Assembly: GCF_965139615.1 (NCBI RefSeq)
Contig: NZ_CBCSIQ010000003.1
Coordinates: 167,338 to 231,337 of the forward strand
Direction of reading: 5' to 3'
DNA length: 64,000 bases
Origin: Kerstersia similis
GTDB taxonomy: Bacteria > Pseudomonadota > Gammaproteobacteria > Burkholderiales > Burkholderiaceae_B
In this document: positions 17,327 through 25,783 of the stretch, in pieces
Position numbering within the stretch: the first letter of the stretch is position 1
Layout of the letters: every line of letters begins with the position of its first letter
Notes under the pieces: model-generated
Database searches by the model: none
The model's input: the letters and a program-made list of their open reading frames with translations, nothing else
Told to the model about the DNA's origin: nothing
Translations under genes and position numbers: made by a program

Positions 17327-18354
17327 CGCAGCACCTCGTATTCAATCCCGGTTTCTTCCAGCTTTCCTGCCAGCGCTTGCCAACCTGCATCGGCGCCACT
17401 CACGGCCAGCACCAGTTGCCCATAGGGCTCGTCCTTGATACGGCCGACGGTCCCCTGCAGGATGGATAGATCCAGCGCCAGTTCGCGGCTGACCTGGCTC
17501 AGGAACGGCGTCAGCGTCGTTTCGCCACGGAAGCTCAGGCGTACCACGCGGCTGCCGTCAGCCGCCTGCTGCACCAGCTCGCGCCAGCCATCGGCATCCT
17601 GGCCACTTTCCGCCAGCAAGGAACGGGTCACATCATGCTGAGGGTGCAGGAATACATCGAGCACATCCCCTTGCTCCACCACCTGCCCCGCTTCCAGCAC
17701 CGCCACACGATTGCAGACGGCACGGATCACATCCATGCCATGCGTGATCAGCACAATGGTCAGGCCCAGCTGGCGATTGATGTCCGTCAGCAGACGCAAA
17801 ATCGACTGCGTGGTTTCCGGATCCAGGGCGGAAGTCGCTTCATCACACAGCAGCAGCTCCGGCCGATTCGCCAGCGCGCGTGCAATGCCTACCCGCTGAC
17901 GCTGACCACCAGACAACTGCGCAGGGAATTTGTCACGGTGGCTTTCCAAGCCGACCAGTGCCAACACCTCATCGGCGCGGCGCTCGCGCTCCGCCCGGGG
18001 CATGCCCGCCAGACGCAACGGAAAGCAGACATTTTCCAGCACAGTGCTGGAGGCCAGCAGATTGAAGTGCTGGAACACCATGCCGATACGCTGGCGCAAC
18101 TGCCGCAGGCCGGTTCCTTGCAGCTGAGTAATGTCCTGGCCATCCAGAATGACCTTGCCCGCGCTGGGACGCTCCAGCAGGTTGAGCAAGCGTATCAGCG
18201 TGCTTTTCCCTGCGCCCGAGCGCCCGATAATGCCAAAGACTTCGCCCCGGCGGATATGCAGGTTTATGCCGCGCAAGGCATGGTAGCCCTGGGCATCGGC
18301 CTGCCGGCCGGGCGCTGGCGGATAAACCTTTTCAATGTTTTCTAGATGGATCAC
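17323..18354 (-). CDS. metN: Methionine ABC transporter ATP-binding protein MetN
   Basis: A 343-residue ATPase with Walker A GRSGAGKST (44-52), signature LSGGQRQR, Walker B LLLCDEATSALD and a C-terminal NIL domain (about 265-343) that senses methionine. I chose the GTG start at 18354 because VIHLENIEKVYPP aligns with the MetN N-terminus and gives the same length as the E. coli protein. An ATG eight codons upstream at 18378 is the alternative; neither has a strong ribosome-binding site. It is the first gene of metNIQ. Confidence 0.9.
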   Translation of the reverse strand: MIHLENIEKVYPPAPGRQADAQGYHALRGINLHIRRGEVFGIIGRSGAGKSTLIRLLNLLERPSAGKVILDGQDITQLQGTGLRQLRQRIGMVFQHFNLLASSTVLENVCFPLRLAGMPRAERERRADEVLALVGLESHRDKFPAQLSGGQRQRVGIARALANRPELLLCDEATSALDPETTQSILRLLTDINRQLGLTIVLITHGMDVIRAVCNRVAVLEAGQVVEQGDVLDVFLHPQHDVTRSLLAESGQDADGWRELVQQAADGSRVVRLSFRGETTLTPFLSQVSRELALDLSILQGTVGRIKDEPYGQLVLAVSGADAGWQALAGKLEETGIEYEVLR

Positions 18355-18378
18355 AACAGTAATAGCATCAAAAGGCAT

Positions 18379-18744
18379 AAAGAGGCTTTTGACCCCCTTA
18401 TTTGCCTTATTTGGGAAGCAGAAGCGCAGATTACCTGAAAAGCCCCGCAAAGCCCAAAACACATCTGGTTGTTAGCTAAGAACCAAAAAAGTAATAAGCG
18501 AGCGAAATAACCTATTCATCCAGGCATAAACACCACTGACTGACGCCAGACCGGCTTGCAGCACCACCGACCTAGGACAAATGGCAAGACGCGCCACGGC
18601 TCGGCCCCCAGGTCTGTATCGGCGATACGCGTTCTGCCCCGACTGGCCGGAAAGAAAAAAAACCGGATGGCGGGCTGCACCATGCAGCCCGCCATCCGGC
18701 CAGACAGATCCTTAACGGATCACGGAGAAATCGTGGGTCAGGCG
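18379..18744 (-). other. Intergenic region between metN and the catabolic cluster
   Basis: This 366-base stretch contains the presumed metNIQ promoter region and the terminator at 18651-18699. An imperfect 18-base palindrome GGTTGTTAGCTAAGAACC (18467-18484, one mismatched pair) is a possible operator for metN. I saw no SAM-riboswitch-like structure and no gene. Confidence 0.5.
18651..18699 (-). terminator. Strong terminator of the catabolic operon
   Basis: A perfect 17-base-pair stem joins 18663-18679 to 18683-18699 with a CCA loop. The A-rich run 18651-18662 becomes a U-tract on the minus strand. It lies 45 bases beyond the stop of the reductase gene and closes the minus-strand operon. Confidence 0.93.
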
Positions 18745-19728
18745 CTACAGATCCAGCACCAGGCGGGGGGACTTGGCACGCGATACGCAAACCATCATGA
18801 CCTGATTCGAGGCTTTTTCGACACTGCTCAGAATCCCGTCAAAATGCTCTACCTCGCCATCCAGTACGCGGACTTCGCAGGAACCGCAAACCCCTTCCTT
18901 GCAAGAATGGTCGCAGGCCACGCCCGCATCCAGCAACGCATCGAGCAGGCTCTTGCCCGCAGGAACCTGCACGGTCTGGCCCGATTGTTCCAGATAGACT
19001 TCGAAGGCGCCGTCCTGCGCATCCGGCGGCAATTCCACCGCCGCGAAGCGCTCAATGTGCGCATGCGGGTACCCCAACTGCTCGCAAGCGCCCTCGAATG
19101 CCGACAGCATGGGCGTCGGGCCGCAACAGTAGTAATGCGTGTCCGCACCCTTGCCCGCCAGCAAGCCTGCCAGATCCGGCGGGCAGCCGGCTTCCTGGTC
19201 AATATGCCAGGCGACCGTTACGCCTTGCTCGCGTGACAGATCCTCAATGGCTTCAATAAATGCCGCTTCGCGACGGCTGCGGGCACAGTAAACCAACTCC
19301 ACGCTGGCGTGGCGCGCCACCAGATGCTGCAGCATGCACAGCAAGGGCGTGATACCAATACCGCCAGCGACCAGTACCGTGTGCGGCGCCGCGTCATCCA
19401 ATGCGAAATTGTTGCGGGGAGCTGAAATCGTCAGCCGTTGCCCGACCCGCAACTGTTCATGCACCCAACGTGAACCGCCACGGCTGCCACGATCATTCAA
19501 TACCGCGACGCGGTAGCAATCATGCCGGGCATCGGCCGGTGTCGCCGGCTGGCACAGGGAATAGCTGCGCACCAGGCCATTGCCCAGGTGAAGATCAATA
19601 TGCGCGCCCGGCTCATAGCCGGGGAAACGTGTCTGCGCCTGGTCTGGCCGCAGTTCGATACTGACGATGCCTTCGGCTTCGTAGCGGACGGAATGGACCA
19701 GGGCACTCAGGGTTTTTTCTGTGCTCAT
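18745..19728 (-). CDS. Rieske-oxygenase reductase (PDR/VanB type, FMN + 2Fe-2S)
   Basis: A 327-residue electron-transfer subunit. The FMN-binding motif RSYSLC (54-59), NAD-binding GGIGITPLL (122-130) and YYCCGPTPML (199-208) precede a C-terminal plant-type ferredoxin domain. That domain has Cys276, 281, 284 and 314 in exact C-x4-C-x2-C-x29-C spacing. Such class IA reductases pass NADH electrons to Rieske oxygenases of the phthalate/vanillate type. The oxygenase gene sits 66 bases upstream on the same strand. Confidence 0.93.
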   Translation of the reverse strand: MSTEKTLSALVHSVRYEAEGIVSIELRPDQAQTRFPGYEPGAHIDLHLGNGLVRSYSLCQPATPADARHDCYRVAVLNDRGSRGGSRWVHEQLRVGQRLTISAPRNNFALDDAAPHTVLVAGGIGITPLLCMLQHLVARHASVELVYCARSRREAAFIEAIEDLSREQGVTVAWHIDQEAGCPPDLAGLLAGKGADTHYYCCGPTPMLSAFEGACEQLGYPHAHIERFAAVELPPDAQDGAFEVYLEQSGQTVQVPAGKSLLDALLDAGVACDHSCKEGVCGSCEVRVLDGEVEHFDGILSSVEKASNQVMMVCVSRAKSPRLVLDL

Positions 19729-19794
19729 ACAAAGGCTTCTTCATCAGTAGGGAGAGGACGCACAGCCCAGCCCGCCCGGATGGGCGGGCCAGGC

Positions 19795-20865
19795 TCAGGC
19801 CACGCTGGCAGTACGCACCGCAGGCTTGGCCTGCGCCGCTTCCCGCGCCTGGATCTGCTGCTTGGCCTGCGTACGCAGATAGCGCCGCAAGCGCACCAGC
19901 CCCATGTCGTGCTGATACAGCGATTCCCGCTGATTGGCATCGGCTTCCATATGCTCGACCAGCACCCTATCCTGCTCCAGCACGGCCCAGTGGCGCGCCT
20001 CCAGGCGATTGCGGTACAGGAAACGCCAGGTGTCGCGTTGCCAGCCCGGCGCGAGCCTGCGCACACGCCAGAAGAACACCGCGGACATGGTCGGGCTGAT
20101 CGGCGAAACGCCGTAGATGATGGTGAAGTTGCCGCCGGGCCCGCCCGTCTTCGGATACGGAATTTCCAGGCGCATCCAGTGCGTGCCGGTATCGCCCCAT
20201 TCCGTCCAGTCGAAGTTGACGTTGCGCTGCCCTTCCTTTTCAAAGACGAAGCCGTGCTCGGTATCGCGGATGGCGAACTTGGCCTTGGTATCGCCTTCGA
20301 ACATGGTGTGCGATTGCTTGTGCAGGAAAGTGCCATGCATCGGATCCATGACGTTGTCGCTCACATAGCGCCAATCCCCTTTCCACTCGACATAGCAGAG
20401 GAAACGGGAATAGGTGTCGTCATCCGTCAGCTCCTCCGGCAGCACCAGTTCCGGCGGCGTTTCGCAGTCCGGCTCAAAGGCGTTGTACACCCACACGGCA
20501 CCCGCCACTTCGCGCACATGGAATGTACGCGTCGCACGCGAACCCTCCAGCTTGCAGCCGGGGCTGCCGGGCACCTTGGTCACCACCCCGTCGCTGCGCA
20601 CTTCCACGCCGTGATAGGGACAGGCAATCGTGTCGCCCAGCACCACCCCCAACGACAGGGGGGCACCGCGGTGCGGGCAATGATCTTCCAGCACATGCAG
20701 TTTGCCGGTCGTCGCATCGCGCCAGAGCACCAGTTTGCGGCCCAGGCGGCGCAGCGAAACCGGCGTTTCCTTCACGAAACCGGATGGGCAGATGGGATAC
20801 CAGAGATCTTTCAGGCCTTGCTCCAGCAACTGCTCTACAGGGTCGATCTGAGTCAGGGTTTGCAT
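19795..20865 (-). CDS. Rieske 2Fe-2S aromatic oxygenase, alpha subunit
   Basis: A 356-residue oxygenase. The Rieske cluster ligands are Cys63-x-His65 and Cys82-x2-His85 (CPHRGAPLSLG..ACPYHG). The mononuclear iron site is in SDNVMDPMHGTFLHKQ, giving His177 and His182, with bridging Asp170. Size and the single-subunit layout fit the phthalate 4,5-dioxygenase / VanA / CbaA group: ring dihydroxylation or O-demethylation of an aromatic acid. I chose the ATG at 20865, which has an AGAAGGAA ribosome-binding site, over the upstream ATG at 20895. Substrate is not predictable from sequence alone. Confidence 0.92.
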   Translation of the reverse strand: MQTLTQIDPVEQLLEQGLKDLWYPICPSGFVKETPVSLRRLGRKLVLWRDATTGKLHVLEDHCPHRGAPLSLGVVLGDTIACPYHGVEVRSDGVVTKVPGSPGCKLEGSRATRTFHVREVAGAVWVYNAFEPDCETPPELVLPEELTDDDTYSRFLCYVEWKGDWRYVSDNVMDPMHGTFLHKQSHTMFEGDTKAKFAIRDTEHGFVFEKEGQRNVNFDWTEWGDTGTHWMRLEIPYPKTGGPGGNFTIIYGVSPISPTMSAVFFWRVRRLAPGWQRDTWRFLYRNRLEARHWAVLEQDRVLVEHMEADANQRESLYQHDMGLVRLRRYLRTQAKQQIQAREAAQAKPAVRTASVA

Positions 20866-20949
20866 GATTCGATTCCTTCTTGCATGCACCGGCATGCCGG
20901 TGCGGTATGACGGACAGGCTGGCCTTTCGTTGCGCAGCCAGCGTGGCGG

Positions 20950-21174
20950 TTACTGCGCCAAGGTCTTGATTTCGGCCTGATAGCTCTCCGGCGTCCAGGG
21001 CTTGCCGCTGGGGCTGACCGGGCCAGTCCGGTTCAAGTACTCGACCAGGCCATCCAGCTCGTGAATGCCCATGGAAAACGCCCGCTCCAATGCATCGCCC
21101 AGCAGGTCTTCATAGGTGGTGGCAGGACGCGTACGGGCCTGATGCGGGTCGAGGTAACGATCATTTGCTTGCAT
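20950..21174 (-). CDS. Small conserved-type protein between oxygenase and hydroxylase (recombinase-like HTH family?)
   Basis: A 74-residue acidic protein starting MQANDRYLDPHQARTRPATT with a clear AAAGGAG ribosome-binding site seven bases before the ATG at 21174. The middle has two amphipathic helices (YEDLLGDALERAFSMG, LDGLVEYLN) and the C-terminal part reads SGKPWTPESYQAEIKTLA. I recall similar small proteins labelled recombinase-like helix-turn-helix beside Rieske oxygenase genes. A resemblance to LigA-type protocatechuate-dioxygenase subunits is also imaginable. No function can be assigned; tight spacing (43 bases to the hydroxylase, 84 to the oxygenase) implies a role with these enzymes. 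Confidence 0.75.
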   Translation of the reverse strand: MQANDRYLDPHQARTRPATTYEDLLGDALERAFSMGIHELDGLVEYLNRTGPVSPSGKPWTPESYQAEIKTLAQ

Positions 21175-21217
21175 GCTGTACTCCTTTAGTTCCGTTGATG
21201 ATGGCGCCGACAGGCGC

Positions 21218-22402
21218 TCAAGCCGTGACGCGGTCGTGATCCAGCGGCGTGCTCCAGGCGTCATAGCCATAAACCCAATCGGCGTTGCCGCCCTCCCGCA
21301 ACCAGTTGTTGCCGCGCGAACCCAGCTGCACCCGGCTGGTACGTTCCTGCCGCGCCTGCTCGAACTGCTGCAGCGCCTGGGCCACGGCGCTGGCATCTGC
21401 ACCATCCACGCCTGCCAGGCAACGCGCCAGTACCACACCGTCCTCGATGGCCATGCCCGCCCCCTGTGCCATGAAGGGCAGCATCGGGTGGGCAGCGTCT
21501 CCCATGAGAGTCACGCAGCCCTGCGACCAGGCCGGGAGGGGGTCGCGTTCATACAGGGCTGTCTTCAACACCTCGTCGCAGGCTTGCAGCAAGGCGCGCG
21601 CATCCTCATGAAAACCGGCATAGGCCGCACGCAGCTCATCGACATGACCCGGTGTAGTCCAGGACTCCTGCTGCCAGGATTCCTGGGCCGTCGTGGCGAA
21701 AATGAAAATATCCTCGCCGCGATTGAGGGGGAAAGTCACGATCTGGGTGTAGTGATCCGGCCCCCACCACTTGGTGAACGCGCCCAGGTTCGGCACACCC
21801 GGCAAACGCGCGGCGGGCACGACGGCGCGGTAGGCGACAAAACCGGTAAAGCGCGGCTGGTCCGGCCCGAACATGGCATTGCGCACGGCGGAGTGAATGC
21901 CATCGGCGCCGACCAGGGCAGCCGCCAGCAGCTGGCGGCCATCGGCAAGCTGTACCTGCACGCCTGCCTCGTCCTGAACAAAGGACTGCACTTTCGCCCC
22001 CAGCAACACGTTGTCGGCTGGCAGCGCCTGCGCCAGCGCCGCCAGCAGATCGGCCCGATGTATGGTCAGCTGCGGTGCGCCGTAGGCGCGCTCGGCCTGA
22101 TCCGACATCTCCAGGCGCGAGGTTTCCTCACCCGTATCCCAGGTGCGGCTGATGCGATGCGTAGGCCGTGCGGCGCTGGCCCGGATCGCCTGCTGCAGCG
22201 CGGTGTCACCCAGGCCGTCCAGGGCACGGACGGCATTGGGCGTCAGGTTGATGTCCGCGCCCACCCGCATGAATTGCCGGGTCTGTTCCAGCACCAGCAC
22301 ATCATGGCCCAACCGGCGCAGCGCAATGGCAGCCGTCAGGCCGCCGATACCGGCGCCAGCAATCACGATAGGCCTGGCAGGTGCATTGTTTTGGTTCGTC
22401 AT
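21218..22402 (-). CDS. FAD-dependent aromatic hydroxylase (salicylate / 6-hydroxynicotinate / 3-hydroxybenzoate hydroxylase type)
   Basis: A 394-residue group A flavoprotein monooxygenase. It has the dinucleotide motif GAGIGG (16-21), the DG motif GADGIHSAVR (about 166-175) and the GD motif GDAAHPMLPFMAQGAGMAIEDG (Asp302). The C-terminal VYGYDAWSTPL is common in salicylate 1-hydroxylase and NicC-like enzymes. It would hydroxylate a phenolic or hydroxypyridine acid using NAD(P)H, preparing it for ring cleavage by the VOC enzyme encoded next. Exact substrate is unknown. Confidence 0.9.
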   Translation of the reverse strand: MTNQNNAPARPIVIAGAGIGGLTAAIALRRLGHDVLVLEQTRQFMRVGADINLTPNAVRALDGLGDTALQQAIRASAARPTHRISRTWDTGEETSRLEMSDQAERAYGAPQLTIHRADLLAALAQALPADNVLLGAKVQSFVQDEAGVQVQLADGRQLLAAALVGADGIHSAVRNAMFGPDQPRFTGFVAYRAVVPAARLPGVPNLGAFTKWWGPDHYTQIVTFPLNRGEDIFIFATTAQESWQQESWTTPGHVDELRAAYAGFHEDARALLQACDEVLKTALYERDPLPAWSQGCVTLMGDAAHPMLPFMAQGAGMAIEDGVVLARCLAGVDGADASAVAQALQQFEQARQERTSRVQLGSRGNNWLREGGNADWVYGYDAWSTPLDHDRVTA

Positions 22403-22466
22403 GGTGGTTCTCGTCGTCGATTCGCGTCGTCAGGATTGGCAGGGCCGATGCGGCTCACGCGCCAAT

Positions 22467-23438
22467 TCAGGATTTTTCGGTCAGGAACTTGCCCTGCGGG
22501 CCATCCGCATTCTTCTGCCGCCGGGTATTACCGTCTATCCCGCCGTCGATGGCCCATTCGGCAAACACCGTCGGCCCCGGCTCGAACTCGCGCGGCTCCC
22601 ATTCGGCGGTCAGGTGATCTTCGTCCGCGTAATACTCGATCAGCGCGCCCGCCGGGTTGCGGAAGTACCAGAAATAGGCGGACGACACCGGGTGCCGGCC
22701 CGGGCCCAGCTGGGTTTCCCAGCCGCAGCGCGAAATATGCATGCCGCCGCCGAACACCTCATGAATGTCGCGCACGGTAAAGGCAACGTGGTTCAGCCCG
22801 CGCTTGCCGGTGGGCAATTGCAGCAGGAACAGGTCGTGGTGGCCGCCGTCCGCCGAACAACGCATGAACGCGCCACGGCCTGGGTAGCGGTCAGACGCGC
22901 TGAAGCCCAGCTGATTGGCGTAGAACGCTTCCGTCCTTGCCACATCGGCCACGAAAAAGACCACGTGCCCGACTTCGATAGGCGTCGCGCGTTCGTAGAT
23001 CGGCGCCGGCTGGTTGACGCGCGGCTGTTCCTGCCAGGTATTCATCGCCGCGCAGGGCAGCTCCAGAGCGTGCTTACGCGTCACCTGCAGGCGCACGGCC
23101 AGCCCGTTGGGGTCGGTGCAGCCGATACGGCGCACACCATTCACCAGCCCATCCACAAAACCCGGTTCTGTCGCAATGCGTGCGGCAATGGCATCCAGGT
23201 CTGCCGGGCTTTCCACTCCCCACACCACTTCGCGCAAGGTCGGCCCCTCCTCAATCCCGGCAGGCAACCCTGGCTTGGCCGTATCGGCCACCACCACGCG
23301 GCAGCCATTCAGACATTCGAACACCAGCTCGTCCGGTGCTTCGGCAACCAGCGTCAGCCCCCAGTCCTGCATGAAGCGCCGGCAGGTTTCGAGGTCATCG
23401 ACACCATAGGTGATCTGGTCTATGCCCAATATGCTCAT
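22467..23438 (-). CDS. Type I extradiol ring-cleavage dioxygenase (VOC superfamily)
   Basis: A 323-residue protein with two VOC modules: a degenerate N-terminal one (residues 4-120) and a catalytic C-terminal one (152-272). The 2-His-1-Glu iron site is visible as His158 (VGHVVFFV), His217 (LNHVAFTV) and Glu268 (ALIEYYAD). GPGRHPVSSAYFWYF (245-259) carries the expected second-sphere His/Tyr residues. This is the architecture of catechol 2,3-dioxygenase and 2,3-dihydroxybiphenyl dioxygenase. It presumably opens the ring made by the oxygenase or hydroxylase encoded beside it. Confidence 0.88.
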   Translation of the reverse strand: MSILGIDQITYGVDDLETCRRFMQDWGLTLVAEAPDELVFECLNGCRVVVADTAKPGLPAGIEEGPTLREVVWGVESPADLDAIAARIATEPGFVDGLVNGVRRIGCTDPNGLAVRLQVTRKHALELPCAAMNTWQEQPRVNQPAPIYERATPIEVGHVVFFVADVARTEAFYANQLGFSASDRYPGRGAFMRCSADGGHHDLFLLQLPTGKRGLNHVAFTVRDIHEVFGGGMHISRCGWETQLGPGRHPVSSAYFWYFRNPAGALIEYYADEDHLTAEWEPREFEPGPTVFAEWAIDGGIDGNTRRQKNADGPQGKFLTEKS

Positions 23439-23456
23439 GTTCTGCTCCTTGCTGAT

Positions 23457-24938
23457 TCAGTCGGCGGGGTTGGCCCAGGCGATGGGCGACTCGTTCGTGC
23501 CCCAGTACAGGCTTTTCTGCTCCATGTACTGAAGGATGCCTTCATGGCCTTTTTCCCGGCCCAGGCCGGAATCCCGCCAACCGCCAAATGGCGTCGAAAT
23601 CGAAAACTGCTTGTAGGTATTGATCCAGACCGTCCCTGCCTGCACCGCACGGCCCAGGCGCCAGGCGCGCTTGAAATCACGGCTCCAGATACCCGCAGCC
23701 AATGCATACAGGCTGTCATTGGCCTGTTCGATCAGGCTGCCCTCATCATCGAAAGGCATGGCCACCAGCACCGGCCCGAAGATTTCCTCGCGGGCGATAC
23801 GCGCCTGGTTATCCAGGCCTTCGATAATGGTCGGGGTATAGAACCAGCCGCGCTCGAACTGGCTGCCTGCCGGGCGTACGCCACCCGTCCGGATGTGGCC
23901 GCCTTCGGACACGCCCAGATCAACGTAGCGCTCAATGCTCTCGCGATGGCGCGCGGTAATCAGCGGCCCCATCTGCGTTTTCTCATCCGCCGGATCGCCC
24001 ACGCGCAAGGCCTGCGCGCCCGCAACCAGCCGCTGCATGAATTCGTCGTAGATGCCGCGCGCCACGAACAGCCGCGACCCGGCAATGCAGGATTCGCCTG
24101 AACTGCTGAAAATGCCGTACAGCACGCCATTGACGGCATGATCCAGCTCAGCATCATCGAGCACCATCGTGGCGGATTTCCCCCCCAGCTCCATCGAGAC
24201 CGGCATCATTTTCTGCGCGGCAATGCCGGCGATATGTTTGCCCGTGGAAGTGCCGCCGGTAAAAGACACCCGCCGCACCAAAGGATGGCGCGTGATGATG
24301 TCGCCAATCACCGACCCCTTGCCGGGCAACACGCTGATCATGCCCTTGGGAACGCCGGCTTCTTCACACAGACGCGCCAGTTCCAGCGCCAGCAAAGGCG
24401 TCACCTCGGCAGGTTTCAGGATCACGGCATTGCCCGCAGCCAAAGCCGGTGCCAACTTCTGCGCATCGCTGGCGATGGGAGAGTTCCAGGGGGTGATGGC
24501 GGCCACCACCCCCATCGGCTCATGCACGCTCATGGTGACGTAATCGCCACGCGAAGGCGTGATGACATCTTCCAAGGTTTCGCAGGCGGCGCCAAAGTAT
24601 TGGAAAGTCGCCGCAGCACTGGCGACCAGGGCACGGGTTTCCTGGATCGGCTTGCCGTTGTCCTGGCGCTGCAATTGCGCCAGCATTTCCGAACGCTGGC
24701 GAATGAGCGCTGCCACACGGTAAAGCACTTCGGCACGCTGGTGCGGCAGACGGCGGGCCCAGTCGGTACGCAGAAAAGCCGCGTGCGCACCCTCGATGGC
24801 TTCTTCGGCATCGGCCGCGCTGGCTGCATGCAGGCGCGCAACTTCCTCGCCCGTTGCCGGGTACAGGCTGGCATATTCCTCGCCGCGGCCTGGCCGCCAT
24901 TCACCGGCAATATTGATGGGCAAAAGCGCTGGATACAT
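23457..24938 (-). CDS. Aldehyde dehydrogenase family protein
   Basis: A 493-residue NAD(P)-dependent aldehyde dehydrogenase. Catalytic Cys284 (SSGESCIAG), general base Glu250 (MELGGKS) and oxyanion Asn152 (TPWNSP) are present, and length is standard. In meta-cleavage routes such enzymes oxidise a semialdehyde. Here it could also oxidise the aldehyde released by the TPP enzyme encoded two genes upstream. It lies 18 bases from the dioxygenase gene. Confidence 0.93.
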   Translation of the reverse strand: MYPALLPINIAGEWRPGRGEEYASLYPATGEEVARLHAASAADAEEAIEGAHAAFLRTDWARRLPHQRAEVLYRVAALIRQRSEMLAQLQRQDNGKPIQETRALVASAAATFQYFGAACETLEDVITPSRGDYVTMSVHEPMGVVAAITPWNSPIASDAQKLAPALAAGNAVILKPAEVTPLLALELARLCEEAGVPKGMISVLPGKGSVIGDIITRHPLVRRVSFTGGTSTGKHIAGIAAQKMMPVSMELGGKSATMVLDDAELDHAVNGVLYGIFSSSGESCIAGSRLFVARGIYDEFMQRLVAGAQALRVGDPADEKTQMGPLITARHRESIERYVDLGVSEGGHIRTGGVRPAGSQFERGWFYTPTIIEGLDNQARIAREEIFGPVLVAMPFDDEGSLIEQANDSLYALAAGIWSRDFKRAWRLGRAVQAGTVWINTYKQFSISTPFGGWRDSGLGREKGHEGILQYMEQKSLYWGTNESPIAWANPAD

Positions 24939-24975
24939 GATGTCTTTTCCTGGAGCGTTAGGTTTCGCTGCGGCG

Positions 24976-25767
24976 CTAGATCGCCACTGCCGCCACCCGG
25001 TTGTGTATCGCCCGCGCCAGGCTATAGACCGTCTGCGCGGAAGTTTTGGGATTGCTGGCCAGCGGCAGGTTGCGCATGCTCAGCTCGAAGCTGCCGAAAG
25101 CGCCCGTGGCTTCGACGGTATGAATGTTGTCGCTCACGCCCGGATCCGCCACCAGTTGCACCTGCGTCGCGTCCAGGCCCAGACCGGCCAGCGCCACTGT
25201 CGCCGCCACATTGGCATTGCGCGGGTACAGCCGGGCAGCTTCTCGTGCCGTCCCTTCAAAAATCACCTGGGGTTGCGCCAGCCCGGCCAGGTCGGCCACC
25301 TGCTCTGCCGGGGTATCGCGCCAGGCGCGCGGCGGCTTGCGCCCGATGTAGCGCACCTGATCCAGCCCACCCAGTCTGGCGGCGGCCAGCACGTCGATGG
25401 CGCCGATGGCGCCAGCCACGAACTCGGCCCGCGTCGCACCGTCCTGGGCCGCCTGTTCGATCTGCTCCACCATGCCCGGCTCCGCCATCGCCCCCATGGA
25501 CGCCACGATGCAAGGCACCCCTGCGCGCAGGGCCGGCAGGACGTGCTGGATCACGGCGGCATGGCCGGCGGCTTCCACGACCAGATCGACCGCCGCCAGC
25601 GGCACCTGGCGCACTGCCTGCGCATCCGGCAGGACAGCAGCCAGCCGCGCCGCCATCGCGTCATCCGGGGTGACGACCGCCACAATGCGAACCGCCGGCT
25701 CTTGCTGCAGCAACTCCGCCAGCGCGCTGCCTATGGCGCCAAAACCAATCAGGGCGATGCGTAGCAT
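24976..25767 (-). CDS. L-aspartate dehydrogenase-like oxidoreductase (NadX family)
   Basis: A 263-residue Rossmann enzyme with GFGAIG (8-13), VVEAAGH, the PRNANVAATVALAGLGLD segment and NIHTVEATGAFGSFEL in the C-terminal domain, all typical of NadX/aspartate dehydrogenase. The family interconverts aspartate with oxaloacetate plus ammonia using NAD(P). NadX normally serves NAD synthesis beside nadA/nadC; here it lies inside an aromatic catabolic operon, so a different amino or imino acid substrate is likely. That reassignment is inference. Confidence 0.85.
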   Translation of the reverse strand: MLRIALIGFGAIGSALAELLQQEPAVRIVAVVTPDDAMAARLAAVLPDAQAVRQVPLAAVDLVVEAAGHAAVIQHVLPALRAGVPCIVASMGAMAEPGMVEQIEQAAQDGATRAEFVAGAIGAIDVLAAARLGGLDQVRYIGRKPPRAWRDTPAEQVADLAGLAQPQVIFEGTAREAARLYPRNANVAATVALAGLGLDATQVQLVADPGVSDNIHTVEATGAFGSFELSMRNLPLASNPKTSAQTVYSLARAIHNRVAAVAI

Positions 25768-25783
25768 ATTCAGGCGCTCCTGC

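Noticed and set aside
18379..18744. Possible SAM riboswitch upstream of metNIQ
   Set aside because: I could not fold a SAM-I, SAM-II or SAH-like structure there; only a short imperfect palindrome and the neighbouring operon's terminator are visible.
22143..24101. A 652-codon plus-strand open frame antisense to the dioxygenase and aldehyde dehydrogenase genes
   Set aside because: Low-complexity, His/Arg/Gln-rich translation with no family motif; it is the GC-driven shadow of two clear minus-strand genes.
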